Shown here one piece after another: positions 38,893-46,193 of a DNA stretch of 46,193 bases. The position numbers and the translations under genes were made by a program. Under the pieces are notes generated by a model, which made no database searches, was not told where the DNA came from, and saw only the letters and a program-made list of their open reading frames with translations. The stretch is from Pseudomonadota bacterium (GTDB lineage: Bacteria; Pseudomonadota; Gammaproteobacteria; Xanthomonadales; Rhodanobacteraceae). Positions within the stretch are counted from its first letter, which is position 1. The number at the start of each line of letters is the position of its first letter. Location of the stretch: NCBI GenBank assembly GCA_021805685.1, contig JAJZET010000105.1, positions 1 to 46,193 on the forward strand, read 5' to 3'.

Positions 38893-39252
38893 CAGCGCTT
38901 CCTGGCTTGGGGTGGCGATCCCGATTGCACGACAAGTCGTCGATTACGCAACCCCGCCCATGGCGCCCCCCCCTGAAAGACGCCACGGCGGGATTGTCGT
39001 CGCCGGTTGGCGCGCGCGGTCCGTCATCGACCGCCGCGGCGAATCCGAGCCGGTCGGCGGCTCGATGCGCGCTGAGAGGTGATCCGCTTGGGCTCGCCGA
39101 TGCCCCTGCTCGGCAGAAGTGCGCGATCCGACCCTTTCAATCGCCATCGCGGAGCACGGCCTTGTTGGAGGCCCGCCCCAAACTTATTCCCGCGTCGCAG
39201 CCCGAAACCGCTGCCGACGCGATTCAAAGGAACAGCAGAGGATAAGTACCGG
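38893..39252. other. Intergenic interval between divergent recombinase genes
   Basis: The 360 bases separate the integrase and the giant recombinase gene, which are read away from each other, so both promoters should lie here. The frame of the giant gene is open back to 39079, but the upstream 58 codons are Arg/Pro-rich and lack a ribosome-binding site. I see no tRNA and no clear repeat. Confidence 0.4.
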
Positions 39253-42200
39253 ATGGAACGTTCAGACGAAGGGATTGAGCCAGAAGAGCGCTTTACAGCG
39301 CTCTGGCGAACGCAAGGGGTGGAGTACTGGAGCCCATCGCTGGTTCCACGGTGCATATCCCTCCTGGACGAGGTCGGCGGCCCCCGTAACGTGACGGCAT
39401 ACTTCTCTGTCTTGAGGTCACTACGACGCCTCGTTGGGTGGGGATCGCGGACACGTGGCGCCAAGGGTTGGCTGAAACCGCTGGAGGACTGGCCTCTCCT
39501 ATGCGAGATCTATCGTTGGACCGGATGGGTTACCCAGCCGCGCGTGCTCTTCTTGGCCGGCATCACTGAGCGCGCGCCCGTCTTCCTCCAGCCGGGTTAC
39601 GCCACGATTTTCAATGGAATGCATGACTATCGTCGCTTGCCCGAGTTGTTCGTGCTCGCGACGCTGGTACGTCGCGGCCTAGGAACGGACATCGGCGAGT
39701 TCACGTCGGACCTGCTGATTGCAAAGGGATCGTTTGCTGCGCTGGACAAGGACTTGTCATCAGGCTTGTCGTGGGATGAACGAAGATTGCTCCGCAGCAA
39801 CACGTCTCCACGTGGAATGTGCGAGGCGTATATGGACCCACTGAAAATGAGTCGATGGCGGTGGTCGCCCGAGGGGCAGGAGATCGTCCATGCCATCGCG
39901 ACCATCGGATTGCGGTTGGCGGAGTTGGTGCCTGACGATCCGACTCCTCCCGTTACCAAGCCGCCATCCGAAGGAAACAAGCGTCGCCGCGGGAAATCGG
40001 GGCGAAGGCGCCGCGGCGGGCTCGCGCGATTTCCGAGGGTGGACGAGATCCTGCGTTTGCCGCTGATCATAGTGCGCGATGCTGGATCGACACCGGACGG
40101 CATTCACCCCGAGGATGCCGAGCAGGTCGAATTCGCGCTGGAGTCCGGTGAGCAACTGCTCGAGGAAACGCCGGACGGCTCGGCCCACGCGACCCGCCCA
40201 AAGCGCCTCCGTTTGACACCGGAACGGCGGCGTGCGTTCGTCACGGCGCGGCAGCGCCACAAGCTGGATGCCCTACTGGTTTTGGCGCACCCACTAGCAT
40301 TATCAAAAAGCGAGGTGCAACCAATCGTCGCCAACCTTTTGGCGGATGCCTTGAGCGCGAGTACCTCCGGTCATCGATCGCGGCTTGGCGCCAACCTGAT
40401 GTTGCTTGTCATCGCTGTCGCTGCCTGCTCGACGCAACAAGTGCGACAAATACGATACGCGCTGCTCGCGGATGCGCTGAGGGAGAATGGGAGGGATCAG
40501 ATACTTATCACGCCAGAGGGCTACCTAGTACGTTCGGCACCCCTGCCCCCGGAGCACTATCGACCGCCGGCCGACGCGACGGGCCTTGTGGATGTCGGTC
40601 GTCGCGTCCTGCTGCGGCTCCCCGAGGCGCTTTGCAACCTCATCACGGCATGGGTGAAACTGGAATCGATTGATCCTTCCAACGGCAGTGCGCGCCTCTT
40701 CCCTCCGGCGACCGACCCCGCGCAACGATTGATCAGTCGGCAAGTCGAGGTGATCCGCGGACGCACGAATATCATGCGATTAACGGCGCAGCGCCTCGCC
40801 AATACCCTCCCCCCGTTGCTGATGGAGGCGGAGCACGACGTCACGATCGTGCAAATGGTCACCGGCGATGCACACGGTTTGTCTTTGGCCGGCTGCGCTT
40901 ACTGCAGCGCACGGATGGCGGATCTCCAGGCGGCATTCGATGCTGGGATCGAAGCCATGGGATTTTCCCGCGCGGTCCCCAAGGACACGCTCTGCACCCT
41001 TCGCGTGGGGTCGGCGCTTTGTCTTCAAGACGACTTCGTAAGTGAACGCGTGAAGCGCCTTGGCTACGGGCTCAACTACCTCACGACTCGCTTCGGGAGG
41101 CTTGCGCTCACGGAACGCATCCAATGGCACAACCGCATGACGCTCTACACGGGACGGCTCCTCGAGGCCTGCCTGGGGACGCGCTTCCACCGGACGATCG
41201 GAGAGTTGAAACTGTCCGACGTAGCGCTGGAGACGGGTTGGCTTGTGGTCGCTGACAAGCGAACTGATGTAGCCCACGCTGCTCGGGCCGTCGTGGTCTC
41301 TGGGCTCGCGCTGGCGCAGCTGCGAGCCTATGCGTCCCATCTCGACGCACTCAGTCAGCACCCTGGCCTTCCACGGGCCATACAGCGCGACATGCGCGAT
41401 GCGTTGACTGGCGATCGCGCACTACTTTTCTTCATCGATGGCGACATGCCGATCGCGTGGACTGGGTCTGCACTTCTCCGGTTCGATCCGGAGTGGCGCT
41501 GGCCATCAAATACGATGCGGCACCGCGCTGCAACGCATCTGCGCGAGCAAGGCTGCCCAGGGGATTTTGTCGCGGCGCAACTCGGTCATGCAGACTTGGG
41601 ACACATGCTTGGGATGGATAGCCCCACATCGCCGGCCCAGTTCCAGGCGGCTATCAGCCGGGCAGTCGATGCCTACGCTCGGCGGGATGGCTGGTCGGTG
41701 CAGCGTGGTTTTGGGTCGGGGGTCTGGTCGGAGGTCCTCCGACTGCCGACAGTCCGCTCAGTCAGGCGTATTTGGGTCAAACTCGAAAAGCAGGAGCGCG
41801 GCTACCTGCGTGGCCAATGCGCCGTCTGGACACCCGCTGACAGCAGCGAGCGGTCGATACTCCATCGCGAGATTGCGGACCTTTTGGAGACACGCGTGCA
41901 GGCGCTTGCCGCTCCCGAGGCCGCGCCCGCTTGTGCAGAAGATGCCGCCGCTGCGAATGACCCGCCACATCTGGACTATGAGTTCACCACCGCGCTTCGC
42001 AAAGCGGTCGCGGCGCAATGCCTAGGGGATGGAACCAAGGTGGAATGGGCGCTGGGCGAGTTGCGTGAGCTGATGCTCGAAGGCGAACGTGATGGCCGGT
42101 GGCAATGTGGCGATCGTCGCCGCGTGATCCGCATCCTCTTGGAGCCGAGCCCGGTAGCGGTCGGAATGGTCGACAGCCATCGCGTGTATTGCACCGTACG

Positions 42201-44169
42201 GACATGGTACGAAGCCGCGTTGCCCACGGGCATGCAATCCACCGGCGCAGCAACCCATTGGTGCTGGCTGGTGATGGGATGGGCGCTCGTCGACGGCTTC
42301 ACCGACCGCACCGACCTTGAAGCCATGCTGCGTGGTCTGGGCAAGGCGCACCAACCCGCCAAGCACTCCGACAGCGTTCTGATTCCACTGGAATTTTATC
42401 GATCGAGCACTGCTCAGGCGACGGCAATCCACGGCGTTACGGCGGCAATCGCCGCCCGCGTTCACCACCGGATACACACGGTGTTGGATGGGGCTCCTCC
42501 CGCCGGCAAGGCCCTGTGGGACACGCTGGAAAATTGGCTACGCGCAACCCTTCCGGCACGGTTGCAACCGTTGCAGGAAGGGTCTGTCCTGACCTGGCTA
42601 CTCGAGGTCACGCGCTTGGCCCTCCGATTTGAGATTCCGGGATTGCTGCGCGCATTGCGGGGGGGAACATTTACCCCGACCGCGCTGAATGTGGAGCGCA
42701 TGATCCACGCGTTGGACACGAGGCCGCCATCCCTGCCAAAAGCCATTCCCGTTTTCCCTTCCCAGATCGATTCGACACGTGCCGAAATCGTCGATGGCAA
42801 AGCGAACGAGGGTACGCGAGGCATGCTCACCTTTGAGCACGAACTGCGGATTATTCTGCGAAAAATGTCGCTTGCTGAGTACACCACGGAACGCGGTATC
42901 GAGGCCTCGGTCCAGGCTGTCCGTGCCGATCGAATTGAACGCATCGAGGCGCTTTTGCAGCGCGCCCAAGATCAATGCGACGCCGTGCGACTTGTGCTTC
43001 GGTACGCGTTGAAATTGCTAAAGCATGGCACCCCCTTCAAATCGCGTCTTGCAGACAGCACGGTGTACATGTACGCCTGCGACGTCGCTGCCGCCTTCAC
43101 GCGCCTTGGGCAAGATGTGCCAGAAGACGACTGGCGCGATCTGGATAGCAAGGCCCTTGAATCGCTCTACCGAGACTTGGTCGCCACTTCCTCGAATCCG
43201 CGACTGCGCGAACATCTACGTTACTTCCAGGCATTCGCCGAGGAGCATCAGGGTTTACCTCCAGTGTCCAAGAGCCCGGTCTTGAATGGCGCCCGCGTTC
43301 CCGCTCGCGTCGACGCCAATCTCGTTACCCTGCGCGAGTATCTTTCGGCGCACGCTCTTCTAGCCAAGGCATCGAAATTCCATCGCCTGGATGCGTGGAT
43401 TTCTTGGCATCTGCGCGCCGCGCGCGTGGCGATGGTTTTGATGTACCGGGGCACGTTGCGGATCGGCGAGGTCGCCGGGAGGCTACATGGCGACCTGATG
43501 ATCATCGACGGGAAAGCCATCGTATCGGTGCACCGAACCCAGTTCGGTGGCCTCAAGTCAACCAATGCACGGCGAGTGGTTTGCGTGAGTGATGGGCTGA
43601 CGGCCCAAGAGCTTGATCTCCTCAGGGAATGGCTCGCGGACACCAAGCTACCCTGGCAGAAAAAGCGGCGCGCCAGTCTGGCTCCGTTGTTCCCGGCCGG
43701 TCTGGAGGGTGACCAGCAGATGCAGGCCATGCAGGAGGGCGTGCTCGAGATGTTCATCGGCGCTGCGCTCCGCGCTGCCACGGGCGATCCGGCGGCCGTG
43801 GCGCACTGGCTGCGGCACTCGGCCGCCAGCTACGGTGCGCTTCATTCTCTTGGATCAAGCCTGGCTGCCGATAGCGGTCGTAGCTCCACCGACCAGCCAC
43901 TGCGTCGCTGCGAGATCGTCCGACTGGCCGCATCGCTAGGTCACGGCTCGATCAGTACCACGTTCACCTCCTATATCCACACGCTGCCCTTGGTCTCGTT
44001 CGTGCGAAGCCGATGGGAGTCCGCGTATACGGGAAGCGATGTGGCCGCGATCCTCGGTATTCCTCATGCGCTGCTTCGGCGGAAGCGAGCCGATCTCAAG
44101 CAACGTGGCAGGTCAGCGGACGAACTAGTCCCTCTGGTCATGCGTCGCTACTGGCGCAACTCGAATTGA
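39253..44169 (+). CDS. Giant protein with two tyrosine-recombinase-like domains
   Basis: The 1,638-residue protein is about four times the size of ordinary integrases. ATG 39253 (MERSDEGIEPEERF) follows GAGGA by 10 bases. The C-terminal catalytic domain is complete: Arg in GTLRIGEVAG (about 1402), Lys in FGGLKSTNARRV (about 1433), HWLRH (about 1518), LGHGS (about 1562) and Tyr in FTSYIH (about 1574). An internal copy at about 630-800 keeps Arg (GTRFHRTIGELKLSDV), NTMRHRAA and QLGHAD but has no Tyr at the expected place. A highly basic KRRRGKSGRRRRGG stretch is near 255. Roughly 600 residues between the domains are unassigned. A recombinase with a dead duplicate is the best reading; a GmtZ-type large integrase is an alternative I cannot test. 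Confidence 0.85.
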   Translation: MERSDEGIEPEERFTALWRTQGVEYWSPSLVPRCISLLDEVGGPRNVTAYFSVLRSLRRLVGWGSRTRGAKGWLKPLEDWPLLCEIYRWTGWVTQPRVLFLAGITERAPVFLQPGYATIFNGMHDYRRLPELFVLATLVRRGLGTDIGEFTSDLLIAKGSFAALDKDLSSGLSWDERRLLRSNTSPRGMCEAYMDPLKMSRWRWSPEGQEIVHAIATIGLRLAELVPDDPTPPVTKPPSEGNKRRRGKSGRRRRGGLARFPRVDEILRLPLIIVRDAGSTPDGIHPEDAEQVEFALESGEQLLEETPDGSAHATRPKRLRLTPERRRAFVTARQRHKLDALLVLAHPLALSKSEVQPIVANLLADALSASTSGHRSRLGANLMLLVIAVAACSTQQVRQIRYALLADALRENGRDQILITPEGYLVRSAPLPPEHYRPPADATGLVDVGRRVLLRLPEALCNLITAWVKLESIDPSNGSARLFPPATDPAQRLISRQVEVIRGRTNIMRLTAQRLANTLPPLLMEAEHDVTIVQMVTGDAHGLSLAGCAYCSARMADLQAAFDAGIEAMGFSRAVPKDTLCTLRVGSALCLQDDFVSERVKRLGYGLNYLTTRFGRLALTERIQWHNRMTLYTGRLLEACLGTRFHRTIGELKLSDVALETGWLVVADKRTDVAHAARAVVVSGLALAQLRAYASHLDALSQHPGLPRAIQRDMRDALTGDRALLFFIDGDMPIAWTGSALLRFDPEWRWPSNTMRHRAATHLREQGCPGDFVAAQLGHADLGHMLGMDSPTSPAQFQAAISRAVDAYARRDGWSVQRGFGSGVWSEVLRLPTVRSVRRIWVKLEKQERGYLRGQCAVWTPADSSERSILHREIADLLETRVQALAAPEAAPACAEDAAAANDPPHLDYEFTTALRKAVAAQCLGDGTKVEWALGELRELMLEGERDGRWQCGDRRRVIRILLEPSPVAVGMVDSHRVYCTVRTWYEAALPTGMQSTGAATHWCWLVMGWALVDGFTDRTDLEAMLRGLGKAHQPAKHSDSVLIPLEFYRSSTAQATAIHGVTAAIAARVHHRIHTVLDGAPPAGKALWDTLENWLRATLPARLQPLQEGSVLTWLLEVTRLALRFEIPGLLRALRGGTFTPTALNVERMIHALDTRPPSLPKAIPVFPSQIDSTRAEIVDGKANEGTRGMLTFEHELRIILRKMSLAEYTTERGIEASVQAVRADRIERIEALLQRAQDQCDAVRLVLRYALKLLKHGTPFKSRLADSTVYMYACDVAAAFTRLGQDVPEDDWRDLDSKALESLYRDLVATSSNPRLREHLRYFQAFAEEHQGLPPVSKSPVLNGARVPARVDANLVTLREYLSAHALLAKASKFHRLDAWISWHLRAARVAMVLMYRGTLRIGEVAGRLHGDLMIIDGKAIVSVHRTQFGGLKSTNARRVVCVSDGLTAQELDLLREWLADTKLPWQKKRRASLAPLFPAGLEGDQQMQAMQEGVLEMFIGAALRAATGDPAAVAHWLRHSAASYGALHSLGSSLAADSGRSSTDQPLRRCEIVRLAASLGHGSISTTFTSYIHTLPLVSFVRSRWESAYTGSDVAAILGIPHALLRRKRADLKQRGRSADELVPLVMRRYWRNSN

Positions 44170-44257
44170 AGAGACTACCAATGGCATCTGGATTGGCCTT
44201 GTCGGAATGCAACGTATGGCCATTGATGCGAAAGTCTGGGCCGCGACCGCTGAAATT

Positions 44258-44307
44258 TCGCGTTCGCAATGCGAAGATCGGGAGTTCGATCCTCCTCCGC
44301 CCGACCA
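44258..44307 (+). other. tRNA 3'-half-like sequence, candidate attachment site
   Basis: The 50 bases fold like tRNA positions 27-76. They give an anticodon stem (44258-44262 with 44270-44274, one G-U), a 7-base loop TTCGCAA, a 5-base variable loop, a T stem (44280-44284 with 44292-44296, one G-U) and the T loop TTCGATC. An acceptor 3' strand CCGCCCG, A and CCA follow. No matching D arm or 5' acceptor strand is found in the bases before it, so it is not a complete gene. Such 3' halves are left where an integrase uses a tRNA gene as target. It lies 88 bases past the giant recombinase gene. Confidence 0.55.
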
Positions 44308-44447
44308 AAATCAAGCACTTACAGAAAGGCCCCTCGAGTTGAACCAGGAAGAGGGCTCGCGAGGCGGCAAGAACCCACTTAGATAGTGCAAGCGTCTCCG
44401 CCGCAACAGGTATCGGCCCTCATTTCTAGCGGAGCATTGTAGATGCG

Positions 44448-44475
44448 TTTATTTCGAATGTTGCTTTTATTTCGA
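44448..44475. repeat. AT-rich direct repeat upstream of the HTH-PIN operon
   Basis: TTTATTTCGA occurs at 44448-44457 and again at 44466-44475, 18 bases apart, in an AT-rich pocket about 140 bases before the antitoxin start. It may be an operator or promoter region for the toxin-antitoxin operon. Confidence 0.45.
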
Positions 44476-44611
44476 TGGTAGCGCATGCTCTCGCCATCAG
44501 AAATTGAGCGCCGCTTTTTTGGAGCAACGTTTTGTTGCCCACAGATTTCGGCAAACAGCGGCGTGCATATTTGCTCGCGCCGCTTTGTGTCTCTTGAGGA
44601 GGAGAACGATC

Positions 44612-45070
44612 ATGTCTGCGCATAGAGCCATGACTCCACCTGGCCCGCCCACCGAACAGGAAGCCCAGCTTGCGCGGTCCAGCAGTCGACTGCTCGCCTC
44701 GTGTCTTGGCAAGGGTGACACGGCGCGTTTGCGCGTTTACGACGGCGAAGCGGAACCGATCGAGGTTCCGGTCAAAGCGCTAAGGTTGCTGGTGGATATT
44801 CTCAACCACATGGCCGAGGGCGATGCTGTCCAGATGGTCCCGGTACACGCGGAGCTGACCACTCAGCAAGCGGCCGACTTCCTGAACGTGTCACGTCCGT
44901 ACCTGATTTCGTTGCTCGAGGCCGGAGCGATCCCGTTCCGCAAGACAGGGACGCATCGACGGATCTACTTCCGCGACCTGCTTGCTCACAAAGAGCGTAG
45001 GGACGCCGATAGCACCGCCGCGATGGTCGAGCTGGCGAAGCAGGCGCAAGAGCTGGGGCTTGGCTACTAA
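44612..45070 (+). CDS. Excisionase-like HTH antitoxin, partner of PIN toxin
   Basis: The 152-residue protein carries a MerR/excisionase-type helix-turn-helix at about 73-125 ([39 protein letters not shown]), behind an N-terminal Ala/Arg/Leu-rich region. The last 30 residues ([17 protein letters not shown]) form a helix that could block the toxin. GAGGAGGAG precedes ATG 44612. Its TAA is immediately followed by the GTG of the PIN gene, with no gap, so the two are translationally coupled. An antitoxin and autorepressor role is inferred from this arrangement, which is a known pairing. Confidence 0.85.
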   Translation: MSAHRAMTPPGPPTEQEAQLARSSSRLLASCLGKGDTARLRVYDGEAEPIEVPVKALRLLVDILNHMAEGDAVQMVPVHAELTTQQAADFLNVSRPYLISLLEAGAIPFRKTGTHRRIYFRDLLAHKERRDADSTAAMVELAKQAQELGLGY

Positions 45071-45637
45071 GTGGCGTACACCGCGATCTACGACGCCTGC
45101 GTTCTGTTTCCTGCGCCGCTCAGGGATCTGCTGCTTCAGCTGGCCACCACCGGCCTGTTCCGGGCGCGTTGGACGGCGCGCATCCAACAGGAATGGATAG
45201 GCGCGCTTTTGGAACGTCGGAAGGATCTGACCCCCGAGCAGCTCGATCGCACACGCGCCATGATGGAGGCGGCCGTTCCCGATTGCCTCATCACCGGCTA
45301 TGAGCCCCTGGAGGCGGCAGTGGAGCTTCCTGATCCGGACGATCGGCATGTCCTGGCCGCGGCAATCCGCGGCCAGGCGGCAGTCATCGTCACGTCGAAC
45401 CTCAAGGACTTCCCGGCCGAGCACCTGGCCAGGTGGGATATTGAAGCGCAACACCCCGACGAGTTCATCCGCCACGCATTCGATCTACACCCGGGCGCGG
45501 TGGTTGCCTCGGTACGAACGTGCAGGCTGCGCCTCAAGAATCCGCCCATGACAGCCGGCGACTTGCTCGACGTTTACCTGCAGCTAGGACTCACCAGCAC
45601 CGTCGCGGCGCTGCAGGAAATGGTAGAGACCATCTGA
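45071..45637 (+). CDS. PIN-domain toxin (VapC-like ribonuclease)
   Basis: The 188-residue protein starts at GTG 45071, directly after the antitoxin stop. PIN acidic residues are visible: Asp in IYDACVLFP (about 8), Glu in RIQQEWIGALL, and the pair in LPDPDDRHVLAAAI (about 91-99), followed by IVTSNLKDFP. PIN toxins cut RNA in a metal-dependent way, often tRNA or rRNA. It is longer than classical VapC (about 130 residues), with a 60-residue C-terminal extension (TCRLRLKNPPMTAGDLLDVY...), as in the PIN_3 subgroup. It appears intact. A small hairpin follows the stop. Confidence 0.9.
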   Translation: MAYTAIYDACVLFPAPLRDLLLQLATTGLFRARWTARIQQEWIGALLERRKDLTPEQLDRTRAMMEAAVPDCLITGYEPLEAAVELPDPDDRHVLAAAIRGQAAVIVTSNLKDFPAEHLARWDIEAQHPDEFIRHAFDLHPGAVVASVRTCRLRLKNPPMTAGDLLDVYLQLGLTSTVAALQEMVETI

Positions 45638-46193
45638 CCCTGCAACCTGCAGGGCAACTTGCCAAAAAAGCGAGTTTAGCCTGCCGGAATCCGCTCATTT
45701 CCAGAAACGGCAGCTCGGGGAATATTCCCGGCAATCCGCCAAGGCTGCCACCAAGCCTGCGGGCGCCAACGCCTCAGGAGATGTGACGACTGCCCCCAAG
45801 GGCGCGCAAGGCACCTCGGCAGGTGGTATGCCGGGCAACTCCCCCTTACCAGCTGCGGCAGCAGGTAGTACGGCGGGTACTGGAACGAGCAATTCACCCT
45901 CGCCAGCTAGCGTTGATAGCAACGCTGGCCGTGCGCCAAGAGCGACGCCCCCACCTTCCACGAACGGGGCACCAGTTGACCAGGCCGGCCCCGCACCAGG
46001 GGCGAGCGGCTCACATGGCTCGGCTCGGCAAACGCGCCCATCTGCAGCCGACGCAGCCCAGCGGTCCGCGGCAAGCCCTCAGGCGAAGCCGAAAACAGGC
46101 ACCCCCGCCGACCTCATCACGATGCCACCGGGATCTGCAGGCTCAGCTGGAGGAAGCGCCAGCCAGCACGGACGACCAACCCCGCCCCAGTTG
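45627..46193 (+). CDS. Possible partial CDS, Ala/Pro/Ser/Gly-rich protein running off the window
   Basis: This frame stays open for 189 codons from after TAG 45624-45626 to the window end. It reads LPESAHFQKRQLGEYSRQS and then a long low-complexity stretch rich in Ala, Pro, Ser, Gly and Thr. No ATG precedes that segment; in-frame GTG 45783 and ATG 45828 are the first starts, so either the gene lost its 5' end or it starts later. The composition suggests a linker or a secreted or surface protein. Existence as a gene is uncertain. Confidence 0.4.
45638..45654 (+). terminator. Small hairpin after the PIN toxin gene
   Basis: CCCTGCA (45638-45644) pairs with TGCAGGG (45648-45654) around a 3-base loop immediately after the TGA stop. 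There is no T-run, so termination is uncertain. Confidence 0.4.

Noticed and set aside
44232-44307. Complete tRNA gene ending at 44307
   Set aside because: Only about 14 bases lie between a possible 5' acceptor strand and the anticodon stem, too few for a D arm, and the acceptor would have a mismatch; the 3' half alone is convincing.

Overview
The window is high-GC DNA from a gammaproteobacterium. The gene content points to the Xanthomonadales/Lysobacterales, most likely Rhodanobacteraceae (Dyella, Luteibacter, Frateuria or Rhodanobacter type). The pointers are an XanB2-type chorismatase beside an acyl carrier protein and an LpxL-like acyltransferase (xanthomonadin/aryl-polyene chemistry), a complete atpIBEFHAGDC operon followed by a lipoprotein gene and glmU, and a LysR gene divergent from aceB-aceA. 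Genus is an inference; no rRNA gene is present to settle it.

Region by region. 1-2.9 kb: start of an unknown gene, a membrane-anchored Mrr-like nuclease gene whose 3' end is entered by an ISL3-type insertion sequence, and a gene-poor scar. 2.9-7.1 kb: glyoxylate shunt (LysR regulator, malate synthase, isocitrate lyase, strong hairpin). 7.1-8.1 kb: trmL and two duplicated single-helix small proteins. 8.3-12.4 kb: a type IV (AbiE-like) toxin-antitoxin locus. Its antitoxin is intact and preceded by a regular array of palindromes, but its nucleotidyltransferase toxin is cut in two by a cassette of about 2 kb. The cassette is flanked by 47-bp inverted repeats, has no transposase, and carries a frameshifted gene, a zinc-ribbon gene and a complete RelE/ParE-type toxin-antitoxin pair. 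12.9-29.2 kb: conserved core (DUF4156 lipoprotein, PssA, acyltransferase-ACP pair, XanB2, GlmU, TonB-like lipoprotein, the nine ATP synthase genes, phasin, 6-phosphogluconate dehydrogenase, QueD).

29.2-33.6 kb: gene-poor DNA, then a lipoprotein-type subtilase autotransporter (NalP-like layout) and a small lipoprotein gene interrupted by two in-frame stops. 33.9-39 kb: a mobile block of four unknown genes (a wHTH-like protein, a BPSL0761-like protein, two paralogous small membrane proteins), a decayed gene and a tyrosine integrase. 39.2-44.2 kb: one very large gene for a protein of about 1,640 residues with two tyrosine-recombinase-like domains, the C-terminal one with a complete catalytic set and the internal one lacking the tyrosine. 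Just after it lies a 50-nt tRNA 3'-half-like sequence ending in CCA, a candidate attachment site. 44.6-45.6 kb: an excisionase-like HTH antitoxin overlapping functionally with a PIN-domain toxin. The right edge is an Ala/Pro/Ser/Gly-rich reading frame that runs out of the window.

The core genes are ordinary and complete. The most unusual material is the IR-bounded cassette inside the AbiE toxin gene and the tandem recombinase protein with its tRNA-like neighbour.
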